Assembly: GCA_903850425.1 (NCBI GenBank)
Contig: CAINLR010000120.1
Span: 1 to 64,000 of the forward strand
Reading direction: 5' to 3'
DNA: 64,000 bases
DNA from: an uncultured Verrucomicrobia subdivision 3 bacterium
Lineage (GTDB): Bacteria > Verrucomicrobiota > Verrucomicrobiia > Limisphaerales > UBA11358
The notes under the pieces: model-generated
Seen by the model: the letters and a program-made list of their open reading frames with translations, nothing else
Database searches by the model: none
What the model was told of the DNA's origin: nothing
In this document: piece after piece, positions 7,678-17,127 of the stretch
Position numbering within the stretch: position 1 is the stretch's first letter
Layout: the number at the start of each line of letters is the position of its first letter
Translations under genes and position numbers: made by a program

Positions 7678-10281
7678 TCACGCAGGGTGGCGATGGAAGA
7701 CCCGATGCAGGGTTTCGGCCAATGCCAGCGAGGCGAAAGGCTTTTCGAGAATTCCGTCGGCACCGTAGTCCGCCACGGCCGATTCGCTGGCTGACGACGT
7801 TAAACCAGTGGCCAGAATGATCGGCACATCGGAGCGGATTTTCCGGATCCGACGGATCACTTCAACCCCATTCATTTCGGGCATGGTCAGGTCGGTGATG
7901 ATGGCGGCAAATTGGTGCGGGGCCTCGCTAAACAGTTGCAGGGCCGCCTGCGGGTGGTTGCAAGTGATGGCTTGATAATTCAGCCGTTGCAGCATCCGTT
8001 GATACGCCGCAGTCAAGGCGATTTCGTCATCCACCACCAGAATTTTCTGGCCTTGGCCCAAGGGCGCTTTCGCGGCTGCCTCGGCGGGCTGCGCTGCCTC
8101 GCTTTCCTGCGCCGGGAAATAGATGCCAAACGTCGTGCCACTGCCGGGCTGGCTGGCAACCGTGATTTTGCCGGCGTGCGACTGGATGATGCCATGCACT
8201 ACGGAGAGGCCGAGACCGGTGCCTCGGCCCACCGGCTTGGTGGTGAAAAAGGGTTCAAAAATGCGTTGCAAGGTGGCGGCGTCCATGCCCTGCCCGGTGT
8301 CGGCCACGAGGAGGCGCGTGTAAGGGCTGGTTGAGAATTCAGGATGCGTGCGCATGAATTCTGCGTCGGCTTCAAAGGGGTCGAGGCTGATGGTCAGGCA
8401 CGCATTATGGCTCTGCATGGCGTGGAAGGAGTTGGTGGCCAGATTCAAAACCACCTGGTAAATTTGGGTGGGGTCCGCGAGGACAGCGGGAGCGTCGGCG
8501 GCCAGCCGCAATTCAATCTTGATGCCCGCCGGGAGCGAGGCCCGCAGAAACTTCACCGCTTCTTTCACAACGGTGTCCAACCGCACCACCTGCCGGTGCT
8601 GGGCCTGCTGCCGGCTGAACGTCAGAATTTGCCGCACCAAATCCGCCGCCCGTTTGGTGGCATGATGAATCTCGTTGACGTTCTCGAGCGCCGTTGGATT
8701 TTCGGCCACATCCTCCTTGAGCAATTCCACAAAGCCGAACATGGCCGCGAGGATATTGTTGAAGTCGTGGGCGATGCCGCCAGCCAGCGTGCCAATGGCC
8801 TCCATTTTTTGCGCCTGACGCAACTGCGATTCCAGGGTGCGATTCTTGGTGATGTCCCGGGCGACAATGGAGCTCCCCATGATTTCCCCCCCGCCGTCGT
8901 GAATGGGCGAGATGGTCGCTGAAATATGAATGATGGCTCCGTCCTTGCGTAAGTGCCGGGTTTCATAATGCAAAATGCGTTCACCCCGCTTGATGCGGAC
9001 TAAAATATCCGCCGCCTCCGGTTCCAGTTCCGGCGGCACGAACCGGGTCATGGAGCAGCCCAGCACTTCGGCCGCAGCGTAACCGTAAATATTTTCGGCG
9101 CCAAAGTTCCAACTGGTAATCTTCCCGTCCACCGTTTCGCTGATGATGGCGTCGTCGCAGGATTGGATGATGTCTTCGTAGTGCCGGAGGCTGTCGCCCT
9201 GGCGCTGAAGCTGCGCGGTGCGTTCCAGCACCTTGGTTTCCAGTTCCGTGTGGGCCAGATGAACTTGCTGGTAGAGCTGGTTGTTTTCCCGCAAGGTCCG
9301 GATTTGGCGGGTCACCGCCAGCAGCGTTGCGGCCATGATTCCGGACAACAAGAACACGATATTCACGTCCTCCCGATGGAACAGCGCCCAGACGAGCATG
9401 CCCAACGCCATGGCCATCCACAAGTAGGTGGCGGCCATGATCCAAGTGGTGCGGAACATTTCCGTTTGCGGGTTAGGCACTCGGTCGGCTTCCTGCCCGG
9501 CGTCATGCTTCAGAAGATGCAAGGCCGCCAGACCGCTGCAGACACTGAACAAAACCCAACCCATGTCAATCGGCGAACCGCTGGTAAAATTTCCATAGGT
9601 CGTGACATAACCTTCCAGCAAGTCGGCGGAAATCAGAAAGAAACAGCCGATGACCAACAGCAACAGCGAGGTAAATTGCCGCCCCCGGCCGAGTTTGCCG
9701 ACCAGCTTCCAAAAGATCACCAGCAAAAACAGCGTGTCCAGCAGGGTGTAGCCGAGCGACACCAGCGCGCCGGCATTGTGTTCCGTGGCCAGGGTGCGCA
9801 GCAAGAACCGCAGGTTGAACTGCCAGACGAACAGCGACGCCACCACTCCCAGGGCGGCAACATCCAGCAGGTTGTTCCAAAACTCGCGGCGGGAGATGGG
9901 TTCGCATGGCAGCCGCCAGAGGCCAAAGATCGCGGCCGGATAAAACAGCACGAAGAAAATGTCCGGCGGCCCGGGAAAGGGCGCTAGCTTCAACACTACT
10001 TCCACAAACAAAAACAGCACCGAGCCGAGCATCCAGAAAAACATCCCGATCGCGATGAAGCGCCAGCCGGCCGCATACTCGTCGCCATCCCGCCGCAGCT
10101 CGCGCGCGGCCTGCCACGTCAAAACGGCGGCCCCGACTCCCGACCCCGCCTGCCACAAGTTGCTGAAAATTTTGCGCCACTCTTCACTTGTCACGCATAA
10201 TAGATTCACCGTCTGTAGTCCGGCGATCGCCAGAAGCAGCGCGGTCATCCATCCAAGATATCTGGGGGTTGGTTTGGCCAT
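7678..10281 (-). CDS. Membrane hybrid sensor histidine kinase (7TM-PAS-HisKA-HATPase-REC)
   Basis: From ATG 10281 this is 867 residues. Residues about 10-310 contain eight or so hydrophobic segments forming a membrane sensor. A PAS domain with PAC follows (about 375-490: SWNFGAENIYGYAAAEVLG), then HisKA with the phospho-acceptor in [14 protein letters not shown] near residue 506. HATPase_c has the N box LNLATNSFHAM and the G box GTGLGLSVVHGI. A C-terminal receiver near 745-865 begins KILVVDDE, with the phospho-Asp in AIITDLTMPEMNG. The REC-terminal layout means phosphate likely passes to a separate Hpt or response regulator not encoded alongside. It lies upstream of, and in the same direction as, the exopolysaccharide operon but is separated by 372 bp. 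A TTG at 10341 would add 20 residues; the ATG is preferred although neither has a strong ribosome-binding site. Confidence 0.93.
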   Translation of the reverse strand: MAKPTPRYLGWMTALLLAIAGLQTVNLLCVTSEEWRKIFSNLWQAGSGVGAAVLTWQAARELRRDGDEYAAGWRFIAIGMFFWMLGSVLFLFVEVVLKLAPFPGPPDIFFVLFYPAAIFGLWRLPCEPISRREFWNNLLDVAALGVVASLFVWQFNLRFLLRTLATEHNAGALVSLGYTLLDTLFLLVIFWKLVGKLGRGRQFTSLLLLVIGCFFLISADLLEGYVTTYGNFTSGSPIDMGWVLFSVCSGLAALHLLKHDAGQEADRVPNPQTEMFRTTWIMAATYLWMAMALGMLVWALFHREDVNIVFLLSGIMAATLLAVTRQIRTLRENNQLYQQVHLAHTELETKVLERTAQLQRQGDSLRHYEDIIQSCDDAIISETVDGKITSWNFGAENIYGYAAAEVLGCSMTRFVPPELEPEAADILVRIKRGERILHYETRHLRKDGAIIHISATISPIHDGGGEIMGSSIVARDITKNRTLESQLRQAQKMEAIGTLAGGIAHDFNNILAAMFGFVELLKEDVAENPTALENVNEIHHATKRAADLVRQILTFSRQQAQHRQVVRLDTVVKEAVKFLRASLPAGIKIELRLAADAPAVLADPTQIYQVVLNLATNSFHAMQSHNACLTISLDPFEADAEFMRTHPEFSTSPYTRLLVADTGQGMDAATLQRIFEPFFTTKPVGRGTGLGLSVVHGIIQSHAGKITVASQPGSGTTFGIYFPAQESEAAQPAEAAAKAPLGQGQKILVVDDEIALTAAYQRMLQRLNYQAITCNHPQAALQLFSEAPHQFAAIITDLTMPEMNGVEVIRRIRKIRSDVPIILATGLTSSASESAVADYGADGILEKPFASLALAETLHRVFHRHPA

Positions 10282-10576
10282 GCAAAGCACCGGTTCTAAT
10301 TCGGACGGTGGTGGATTCACTGTAGCAGGAAATTTCAGCAAATTTGCCGCCTTCCCTCCGCGTGGCCAAGGATGTTCTCCAGAATTACTTTCTCAAGTGC
10401 AGGTCCATAATGCCGATTACTCCAAACACAACCGTGTCCAGCGCGTCTGGTTGCGAGGCTTTATCAACAACAAGTAGAAACTTCGATTGCCGACCGGTCG
10501 GCTACAACGGAGTTCCGGCTGCGGAACCGGGTGAATCAAGGTTAGCTGCCGGGGAATTAATGACTCAGAATGCACC

Positions 10577-11164
10577 ATGAACAAAAATGTCTTACTACTT
10601 GCCTCGCTGGCCACCCTGTTCACCGGGAGCGCCAGCGGAGCCGACACTTCCGTGACGATCACCCCCTCGTTTGCCTCGGAGTATATGTTTCGTGGCATCC
10701 GTTTGGGCGGTCCCTCATTTCAACCCGCCGCTGAGTTGAGCCGCGGAGACCTCATTGTTGGGTTGTGGGCCAATTTGCCCATTGCCGACCGGGTTCCGGG
10801 CCAGTCCGACCCGGAGTTGGATCCCTACATTTCCTACACTTTCAACATTAATGACCAGTTAAGCATCGTGCCCGGGCTGGTGGCTTATATCTTTCCTGAA
10901 GCGGTCACCGCGCATGGATTTTATGGGGTGACGGGCGAACCGAATTTGGCGGTGAATTACACGGTCGCCGGCGTCAAGCTGACTCCCAAAGTATATTATG
11001 ACGTCATCCTGCAGGGGCCGACCTTTGAATTAAACATCGCCTACACGGTGCCGCTGGAGCAGGTGCAAGGGCGGATGAGGGGGGCAGCGCGAAAGGCGAA
11101 GGCTCCGCTTCGGCAAACCAACCGTGAAAAAAAAACAATCGCTCTGACTCTGGAGCGCGCCTGA
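10577..11164 (+). pseudogene. TorF/TIGR02001-like outer-membrane protein, C-terminus lost
   Basis: The frame encodes 195 residues with a signal peptide (MNKNVLLLASLATLFTGSASG) and then a typical TIGR02001 (Gcw_chp) start: SVTITPSFASEYMFRGIRLG, FQPAAELSRGDLIVGLWAN, DPELDPYISYTF. Such proteins are usually about 220-260 residues and end in a barrel strand. Here homology-like sequence stops at FELNIAYTVPLEQVQ and is replaced by a basic, unrelated tail (RMRGAARKAKAPLRQTNREKKT). This suggests a frameshift or replacement that removed the last strands. The gene is convergent with the barrel gene ending at 11177, so the missing end was probably deleted. Family call is by motif reading. Confidence 0.55.
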
Positions 11165-11176
11165 CAGTCAGGCAGG

Positions 11177-12163
11177 TCAAAATTTAAAATTCACCGAAGC
11201 GCCCAGGCCGCCGCCGAATTCCAGATAGGCCGGCGTGAACGGATCGTTCGACTGCTTGCGGCTGTAGCTGAAAAAAGTGCGCAGGCTGGCGGTCTGATTG
11301 AAATAATAAACCAGCGCGACCCCGACGGTTTGCAGGTAGTCATTGCGGTCAGCGGTGCCGACGGTGTCATATTGGTAGTGCGAATATTGAAAACGATAGT
11401 AGGGCTGCAAAATCAAGCGCGACCGGATCTGCCAACTGAAGGTCAGCGTGGCCATGTCGTCAAACCGGTCGTTCACGTCGCTGCGACTGCCCAAGGTCGT
11501 GGGCACATCCGAGAAGTGGTAGTCCACCTGGTTGCCCAGCGCGAGGAGCATGGTATCGCTGATCGGGAACACGCGTTGCACCGTGAGGGCGGGCAGGATT
11601 TCGTGGTAAGTCTCGTTGTAATCGGACTGATTGACGATGCGGGTGTAGTTCGCGCTGGCACCGAACTGCCATCTGCCCACGGAATATTTGCCGGCGAGGA
11701 AAAAGGTCTGCGCGTCAAAATCCAGGGCGGACATGCGATTGTTCTCGTAGTTATACCACTGGCTGGCCGCGCCGAGGGAAGTCGAGATTTTACCGTCGCC
11801 CAATCTTAATTCCGGCGGGGTGAACGCGGCTTGCAGCGTGTTCACAAACACCGTGCTGCCGATCATCGCCGGGTCCTGGGCGAAGTTGGCGTTGTCGGTG
11901 TAGAACACCTGACTGTCGAACAGGAGATCAAAATAATGGGGTCGCGGGTTGAGCCGGAGAATGCGCTGCGGGCCGACATCCAGATTCTCACCGCGATATA
12001 ATTCCGGAGCCGCCGCCCCGACCGTCAAATTGGTCAGCAACATTGACTGCGGTTGCGCGAGCTGGGTGTTTTGGAATTGCTGCACGGCGGCGGGTTGCGC
12101 GTGCAATGAGGCCAAGCCGGCCCCGGCCAGCAGGGAAACGGCGATCGTTGATTTGGTTTTCAT
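11177..12163 (-). CDS. Outer-membrane beta-barrel protein, third gene of the FecR/cyclase operon
   Basis: This 328-residue protein starts at ATG 12163 with a signal peptide (MKTKSTIAVSLLAGAGLASLHA). The body is made of alternating strands rich in Tyr/Phe/Asn turns (YYRFQYSHYQYDTVGTADRN, VGVALVYYFNQTASL) and ends VNFKF, the terminal aromatic expected of an outer-membrane barrel. It follows the FecR-domain gene by 26 bp on the same strand. No named family is recognised. The pairing with a FecR protein and a CHASE2 cyclase suggests it takes part in the same surface-sensing unit, but substrate or partner is unknown. Confidence 0.75.
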   Translation of the reverse strand: MKTKSTIAVSLLAGAGLASLHAQPAAVQQFQNTQLAQPQSMLLTNLTVGAAAPELYRGENLDVGPQRILRLNPRPHYFDLLFDSQVFYTDNANFAQDPAMIGSTVFVNTLQAAFTPPELRLGDGKISTSLGAASQWYNYENNRMSALDFDAQTFFLAGKYSVGRWQFGASANYTRIVNQSDYNETYHEILPALTVQRVFPISDTMLLALGNQVDYHFSDVPTTLGSRSDVNDRFDDMATLTFSWQIRSRLILQPYYRFQYSHYQYDTVGTADRNDYLQTVGVALVYYFNQTASLRTFFSYSRKQSNDPFTPAYLEFGGGLGASVNFKF

Positions 12164-12189
12164 GTGGATGAATCCGCCCAAGCCCAGCG

Positions 12190-14076
12190 TTAATGCAGCG
12201 TGGTCACCGTAATGCCGCCGCCATTGTTGACGTAGTTCTGCGCCGGATTACCGCCGTAGGTGACGTTCTGGATGAAGTTGACCTGGCCGGGAACCGACGA
12301 ACCAAGATTCAGCGTGCCCAGCTGGCTGCGCAGCATCACGCTGCTGCCCGCGCCGAAATTGACATCGCTCAAGTTGAGCGTGTTGGCCGCCAGATTGACG
12401 GTGGCAAACGAACTGAAGTCCGCATTGTTTACGCTGATCAAATTGGGCGCGGTGAAATTTGCCGTGGCCCCCTCGCCATGGGCCGTCAGCGCGCCGCCGT
12501 TGCCGTTGAGCAAAATGCCATCACCGGAATTCACCGTGAGCATGTGCGCCTGCAGGGCAGTGCCGTTGAGAATCACCGAACCGGCCAGCGAACTGACCAC
12601 CAGATTGCCACCCTCCGGGCTGGTGTTGACGGTGGAGTTGTCGAGGGTGATGGTTCCGGCGGCGGACAGGATCAAGTAGTAGTTGATGTTCACCGTGCTG
12701 GAGTCGAACAACAAAGTTCCGCCCACCGGGTTGATAAAAAGGGTGTCCGCGGCGATTGCCGAATGGGCCAGTGTGAAGTTGCCCACACTGTTGAAACTGA
12801 CGTTGCCGAAGGCGGAAACAAAGGATTCCGCCAGCGAAATGTCCGAGCCAGAAGCGAACCGGGTGCTGCCCAGACCATTATGCACGATATTGCCATTCAG
12901 CGCCAAGGCCCCCGCCGAGGACAATTCAAAAATACCAAGGTTTGCCGTCACGCTGGCGTTGGGGGCAAACATAAATTGATTTCCCGCGATCAGTGCAAAG
13001 TGAAAACCAAGCTGGGTGGAGTGGGGATCGAAGTTCACCGCGCCGCTGATCGTCAGATTATTCGCGGCCACCAGATCGAATTCGGGCGTCGTGGCGTAAG
13101 GGCTCAAGTCCACGGTCGGCGTGTTGATGGCGATGTTGCGGGCGGCGAAGCCGGTGAACTGGGGCTGGCGGTTGGCAAAGTAGGCATTGTTCGGCAGCGC
13201 GAACATTTGGTTCGGAAACACATGCTTGGGCGGCGTCGGGAGGCTGGCGTCGGTCAGCGAAGGCTGATTAATGGTCGCGTCCGCCGCTAGCGCCGCACTT
13301 AAGTATCCCGACCCGACGCTGGATTGAATCGTGTTCAGGTCCAGCACTTCGACCTGATTGGGCGTCGCGCTGTCACCGACGACCAACCCTGTGTCGGTGG
13401 CGCGGCCGGAGTTGATAAGTTTGGTTTGCTTGTCCACCTGATTGTTGATCAGCGGCAGGGAGGGCAGCGGCTGGTTGAAACCATGCACGAGCAGACTGTT
13501 GCGGGTCAGGTCATCCATCCGGAAAATGATGATCGGCGCAAGCTGGTTGCCGCCGGGCAGAATAAACGTCATCTGGCCCGGACTCAGTTTCTGCTTGAGA
13601 CGGTTGGTGCCATTCACTTCCACAGTGCCTTCCAGATCGAGGACTTTCATGCCGCCGTTCGCCGTCGTCGTCACGATCAGCGTGGTGCCCAGGACCGAGG
13701 CCGTGGCCGAGCCGGTGTGAATGGTGCCGCCGCCTTTGCCGTGCGGCGAATGAAAGAGCAGGCTGCCCTGCTTCAAGTTGATGGTGCGGTTGGCCGGGTC
13801 GAAGGAAAAAATGGTGTTGGCACCCACGCGCGTGACGGTTTCATCCGACGCCACTAGTTCCGCGCGCGACGCGGCCCCGGTTCGCAAAATGTCCGGCATG
13901 GCGAAAACATCATTGACCGCCGCATTTTTTTTCGCCTGATCTCCGGCGGAAATGATCTGCACGTCATTGACGACCTGGGTCAGCTTGGATTGTTTCAAAT
14001 CCAGGGCCGAACTGGTGGAAGCCGCCGCCAGGCAGCCGCACAACGAAAGGGTAATCAGCGGTTTCATAAGTTTCAT
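12190..14076 (-). CDS. Secreted FecR-domain protein with long repetitive beta-rich C-terminus
   Basis: From ATG 14076 this is 628 residues: a signal peptide (MKPLITLSLCGCLAAASTSS), then a FecR domain near residues 30-180 (MPDILRTGAASRAELVASDE, then LKQGSLLFHSPHGKGGGTIH, ASVLGTTLIV and LEGTVEVNG). This is followed by about 430 residues of low-complexity beta-rich sequence full of Asn, Ser, Thr and Gly (for example NISGAVNFDPHSTQLGF-like and LNGNIVHNGLGSTRF strands), resembling filamentous-haemagglutinin or autotransporter beta-helices. FecR domains outside TonB signalling are often periplasmic or secreted ligand sensors. It lies between the CHASE2 adenylate cyclase (102 bp upstream) and the barrel gene. 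Surface display of a beta-helix is an inference from composition. Confidence 0.82.
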   Translation of the reverse strand: MKLMKPLITLSLCGCLAAASTSSALDLKQSKLTQVVNDVQIISAGDQAKKNAAVNDVFAMPDILRTGAASRAELVASDETVTRVGANTIFSFDPANRTINLKQGSLLFHSPHGKGGGTIHTGSATASVLGTTLIVTTTANGGMKVLDLEGTVEVNGTNRLKQKLSPGQMTFILPGGNQLAPIIIFRMDDLTRNSLLVHGFNQPLPSLPLINNQVDKQTKLINSGRATDTGLVVGDSATPNQVEVLDLNTIQSSVGSGYLSAALAADATINQPSLTDASLPTPPKHVFPNQMFALPNNAYFANRQPQFTGFAARNIAINTPTVDLSPYATTPEFDLVAANNLTISGAVNFDPHSTQLGFHFALIAGNQFMFAPNASVTANLGIFELSSAGALALNGNIVHNGLGSTRFASGSDISLAESFVSAFGNVSFNSVGNFTLAHSAIAADTLFINPVGGTLLFDSSTVNINYYLILSAAGTITLDNSTVNTSPEGGNLVVSSLAGSVILNGTALQAHMLTVNSGDGILLNGNGGALTAHGEGATANFTAPNLISVNNADFSSFATVNLAANTLNLSDVNFGAGSSVMLRSQLGTLNLGSSVPGQVNFIQNVTYGGNPAQNYVNNGGGITVTTLH

Positions 14077-14178
14077 GGGCCTAAGTTTTCCTCGTGGACA
14101 TAATGCGCCCGCCCATGTGGGTGTGCAAGCGGAAATAAGCATTCCGACTAGTCAGCTTAAGTCCAGTTCGGGCGCGGT

Positions 14179-16344
14179 TTATTTCTCCGCAAGGGTCAGC
14201 GATCCGTCCCAGCCTTCCGCCGGCGGGCGCTCGATATAGGCGGCGCAATGCAGCAGGTAGGTGGCGCAAAGAAAATCGTTGCTGCCAATTTGCTTTTGGG
14301 CCGATTCAAAGCCCGCGAATGCCTCGGCAAACTGGCGATTGCGATACTGCCGAATCGCTTCCTGATAAACCGCCAGCCACGCGGGGGGAGGCTGGGTGGC
14401 ATCGCTCAAAACGCCAAACACCTCCACCGGCTTGGTTTTGCCCTTGACCGTCAGTGCGCCGACCGTGCGGTAAACAAACTTTCCGCGCGTCAGTTTTTCC
14501 ACCTGTTCGCCCACGAGGATGTCCGTGTGAAATTGCTTGGTCGCGCTTTCGAGCCGCGCCGCGAGGTTCACGCCGTCGCCGAGCACGGTGAATTCCATGC
14601 GTTGCTTTGTGCCCACGTTGCCGACGATGACCTCACCATGGTTCACGCCGATGCCGATGGAATATTTTTCTCGGTCCGGATTCTCCTTCCAGCCGGCATT
14701 CAATTTGGCGAGCGCCGCGCGCATCTCCAAAGCTGAGGCTACCGCCCCGCACGCATCGGCTGCGATGCCTTTGCTGTGGGTGTCGCCCCAGACAGCCATG
14801 ATCGCATCGCCGATGAATTTTTGCAGCGTGCCGCTGTTCTTTTCCTGAATGATGTCCACCATGTCGGAAAAATACTCGTTGAGCTGCGCGACGAGCTTGT
14901 CGGCGTCCGCGCGCTCGGTCATTGTGGTGAACCCGCGGATGTCGCAGAACAAAACGGTCACCGGCTGCTTGCGGCCCTTGAGCGCTTCCTGGAACGAACG
15001 CCGGTCATTGAGAATCGTCTTGGCTACATTGGCCGAGACGTAACGATCCAGCACGTTGCGATAACGCCGCCGTTCCAATTGTTCCAGCGTGTATTCAAAA
15101 ATGATTCCAAACGAGCCGGTGCCGACGAGGCAGAACAGTGGCGGCATCATGGAAACAACCACGTTGCCGTGCGTGAAGGCGAGCTGGCAGCCGATGACGA
15201 ACGCCACGGCCGCGCCAACGAGCAACAAGCCTTTCAAAAACGCCTGCGGAATACCGAAGCAGATGATCAGGGCGAACAGGACGGTGGCAATCGCGAGCCA
15301 AAAATTTGTTCGCTCGGTGGTTTCCGTTAGCCAGACGCCTTGCAGCACGGCCGCCAGCATCTGCGCCTGGATTTCCGGCCCCGGTGTTTCCCCGAACGGC
15401 GTGGCGTGCATATCGTGGAAAATTTCCGCCATCGGGCCGACGATGACGATCTTGTTCGAGACAGCGAGTCCGCCCTTGAACGGCGGTTTTTGCCACAGCG
15501 CTTCCACGAACATGTTTTCCACCGGCCAGGCGCGATAGGTGTCAGGCGGATTCTGAAAATTGATGAATGTTTTCCGGCCGGGCGGCGGCGTCGTGATTTG
15601 GCCCTTGAATTTCTCGGCGACGCGCGCCGTGATCTGCGTCAGATTGTCAGGGATGTTTCCTTCGCGGATCTGTTTTTGATAATAAGCAATGATCCTCGGA
15701 TCGTAGGCGGATTGCTCCACCGTGGCGGGCAGTTCCAGAATTTCCCGTTCCTCCGAAGTCTGGTAACGCGCCCGGCGGACGATGCCATCGCTGTCCATCC
15801 AGATGTTGACGAGGCCGACGACGGAGTCCGTGCCGGGCAGCAGCAGCCGTTTGTGTGGCGGGTTGAGTTTTTTGGTGATGCCGGTGGGACCTTCTTCATC
15901 TATGAGCATTTCTCCAATCACGACGCGATCCTTGTATTTTTGCAGCGCCTTTGCAAAGACGTCGTCGCCGTCCGTTTGGCTCTGGAAAACAAAGTCGAAC
16001 ATAACCACCTTCGCGCCGGCCCCCATCAGCTTCTCCAAGATCGCGGCAAAGATGGAACGGTCCCACGGCGGGGGCTGCTGCATTTTTTGCAACGCTGGCG
16101 AGGCGGCGATTTCCTCTGGGGAGAGCGAGTCGAGCTGGAACGAAGTGTTACCGACCCCGATAAGCTTGATGTTCGGGTCCGGCAGGATTTCGTTGCGGTT
16201 CTGGTAACGACGGTCAATCAGCGCCCCGTCCGTCTTCAGCCAGAGGTGCGACTTCGTGAGCCACGCAGTTTGGGTCAGGCAGAAAATCAGAACGCCCACG
16301 GCGACGACAATCCACTTGGGACGATGAATTAAAAATCGAACCAT
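14179..16344 (-). CDS. CHASE2-domain class III adenylate/guanylate cyclase
   Basis: This 721-residue membrane protein makes a cyclic nucleotide. After an N-terminal helix (WIVVAVGVLIFCLTQTAWL) comes a periplasmic CHASE2 sensor of about 300 residues (LKTDGALIDRRYQ, NIKLIGVGNTSF, AKVVMFDFVFQSQTDGD). Three further membrane segments follow near residues 345-415. The class III catalytic domain lies at about 465-640: VTVLFCDIRGFTTMTERADA (metal-binding Asp and FTT), LQKFIGDAIMAVWGD (second metal Asp), and GIGVNHGEVIVGNVGTKQRMEFTVLGDGVNLAARLES. Substrate preference cannot be read with certainty. It is the first gene of the minus-strand trio with the FecR protein and a barrel; CHASE2 cyclases next to FecR proteins are a known arrangement in several phyla. 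Confidence 0.94.
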   Translation of the reverse strand: MVRFLIHRPKWIVVAVGVLIFCLTQTAWLTKSHLWLKTDGALIDRRYQNRNEILPDPNIKLIGVGNTSFQLDSLSPEEIAASPALQKMQQPPPWDRSIFAAILEKLMGAGAKVVMFDFVFQSQTDGDDVFAKALQKYKDRVVIGEMLIDEEGPTGITKKLNPPHKRLLLPGTDSVVGLVNIWMDSDGIVRRARYQTSEEREILELPATVEQSAYDPRIIAYYQKQIREGNIPDNLTQITARVAEKFKGQITTPPPGRKTFINFQNPPDTYRAWPVENMFVEALWQKPPFKGGLAVSNKIVIVGPMAEIFHDMHATPFGETPGPEIQAQMLAAVLQGVWLTETTERTNFWLAIATVLFALIICFGIPQAFLKGLLLVGAAVAFVIGCQLAFTHGNVVVSMMPPLFCLVGTGSFGIIFEYTLEQLERRRYRNVLDRYVSANVAKTILNDRRSFQEALKGRKQPVTVLFCDIRGFTTMTERADADKLVAQLNEYFSDMVDIIQEKNSGTLQKFIGDAIMAVWGDTHSKGIAADACGAVASALEMRAALAKLNAGWKENPDREKYSIGIGVNHGEVIVGNVGTKQRMEFTVLGDGVNLAARLESATKQFHTDILVGEQVEKLTRGKFVYRTVGALTVKGKTKPVEVFGVLSDATQPPPAWLAVYQEAIRQYRNRQFAEAFAGFESAQKQIGSNDFLCATYLLHCAAYIERPPAEGWDGSLTLAEK

Positions 16345-16433
16345 GCAATGTTGCCAAGGCTATGCGGGTGAATCCGCCGCCGCCAGCGAATTGTCACTTC
16401 TGGTTTCTGGCGGGAGCGGTTATCTTCCGCGCG

Positions 16434-17081
16434 ATGAAACTGTTTTCCATCGGGCTGTTCCTTTTTGTCGGGTCGCTGGCCTGGGCGGCGGCCTCGGAGA
16501 AAATTCTCTTCACCGAAAATTTTTCGGGCGGGCTTGCCAACGGCTGGCAGAACATCGCCTACTTCAAAACCCCGACGGATTATGCCGTGGGGCGCGACGG
16601 CACCAATTTCTGCGTGCGCGGCGTGGCGGCGAAAACCTGTTCCGCGCTGAGCCGGAAACTGAACCTGGTGCCGCCGGAAAAAATGAAACTGCGCTGGCGC
16701 TGGAAGATTGACGGCGTGAACACGAACGGCTCGGAGCGCGACCTGAAGAAGTTTGATCATGCGGCGCGGGTGTTCCTTGCGTTCGACACGTTCATCGGCC
16801 CACCGTGCACGTTGAACTATCTGTGGGGCGATGTCGAAAAATCCGGCACGGTGCTCGCCCATCCCAAGTCCGGCCGCGCGCAGATTTTTGTGTTGGAATC
16901 CGGCAACGAACAAGCGGGCGCGTGGGTGGCGGAGGAGCGCGATGTGACGGCGGACTGGAAAAGAGCTTTCCCGGACAAGCCGATGCCCAAGCTCATCGGG
17001 ATCGGCCTGATGACGGACAGCGACAGTCTGGGACAGAAGTTGACGGGTAACTACGCCGACCTTGAACTGAGCGGCGAATAA
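16434..17081 (+). CDS. DUF3047-family secreted protein
   Basis: From ATG 16434 this is 215 residues with a signal peptide (MKLFSIGLFLFVGSLAWAAA). The mature part reads ILFTENFSGGLANGWQNIAY, LRWRWKIDGV, DHAARVFLAF, LNYLWGD and ADWKRAFPDKPMPKLIGIGL, then MTDSDSLG, which is the conserved course of DUF3047 (a jelly-roll-like fold of unknown function, often with NYADLEL at the end as here). It is divergent from the cyclase operon, with 89 bp between starts. Function is unknown; the fold resembles carbohydrate-binding modules, but I would not infer binding from that alone. Confidence 0.85.
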   Translation: MKLFSIGLFLFVGSLAWAAASEKILFTENFSGGLANGWQNIAYFKTPTDYAVGRDGTNFCVRGVAAKTCSALSRKLNLVPPEKMKLRWRWKIDGVNTNGSERDLKKFDHAARVFLAFDTFIGPPCTLNYLWGDVEKSGTVLAHPKSGRAQIFVLESGNEQAGAWVAEERDVTADWKRAFPDKPMPKLIGIGLMTDSDSLGQKLTGNYADLELSGE

Positions 17082-17112
17082 AAAAAGAGCGCTCCGAAAC
17101 CGGAGCGCTCTT
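17079..17112 (-). terminator. Rho-independent terminator of the HU gene
   Basis: Positions 17085-17096 and 17101-17112 form a perfect 12-bp stem (AAGAGCGCTCCG paired with CGGAGCGCTCTT) around an AAAC/GTTT loop. Read on the minus strand it is followed by a run of T residues (the A tract 17080-17086), the classic intrinsic terminator. It is 16 bp past the HU stop. On the plus strand no T run follows, so it would serve the DUF3047 gene only weakly. Confidence 0.85.
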
Positions 17113-17127
17113 GCGGAAGAACGAGAA

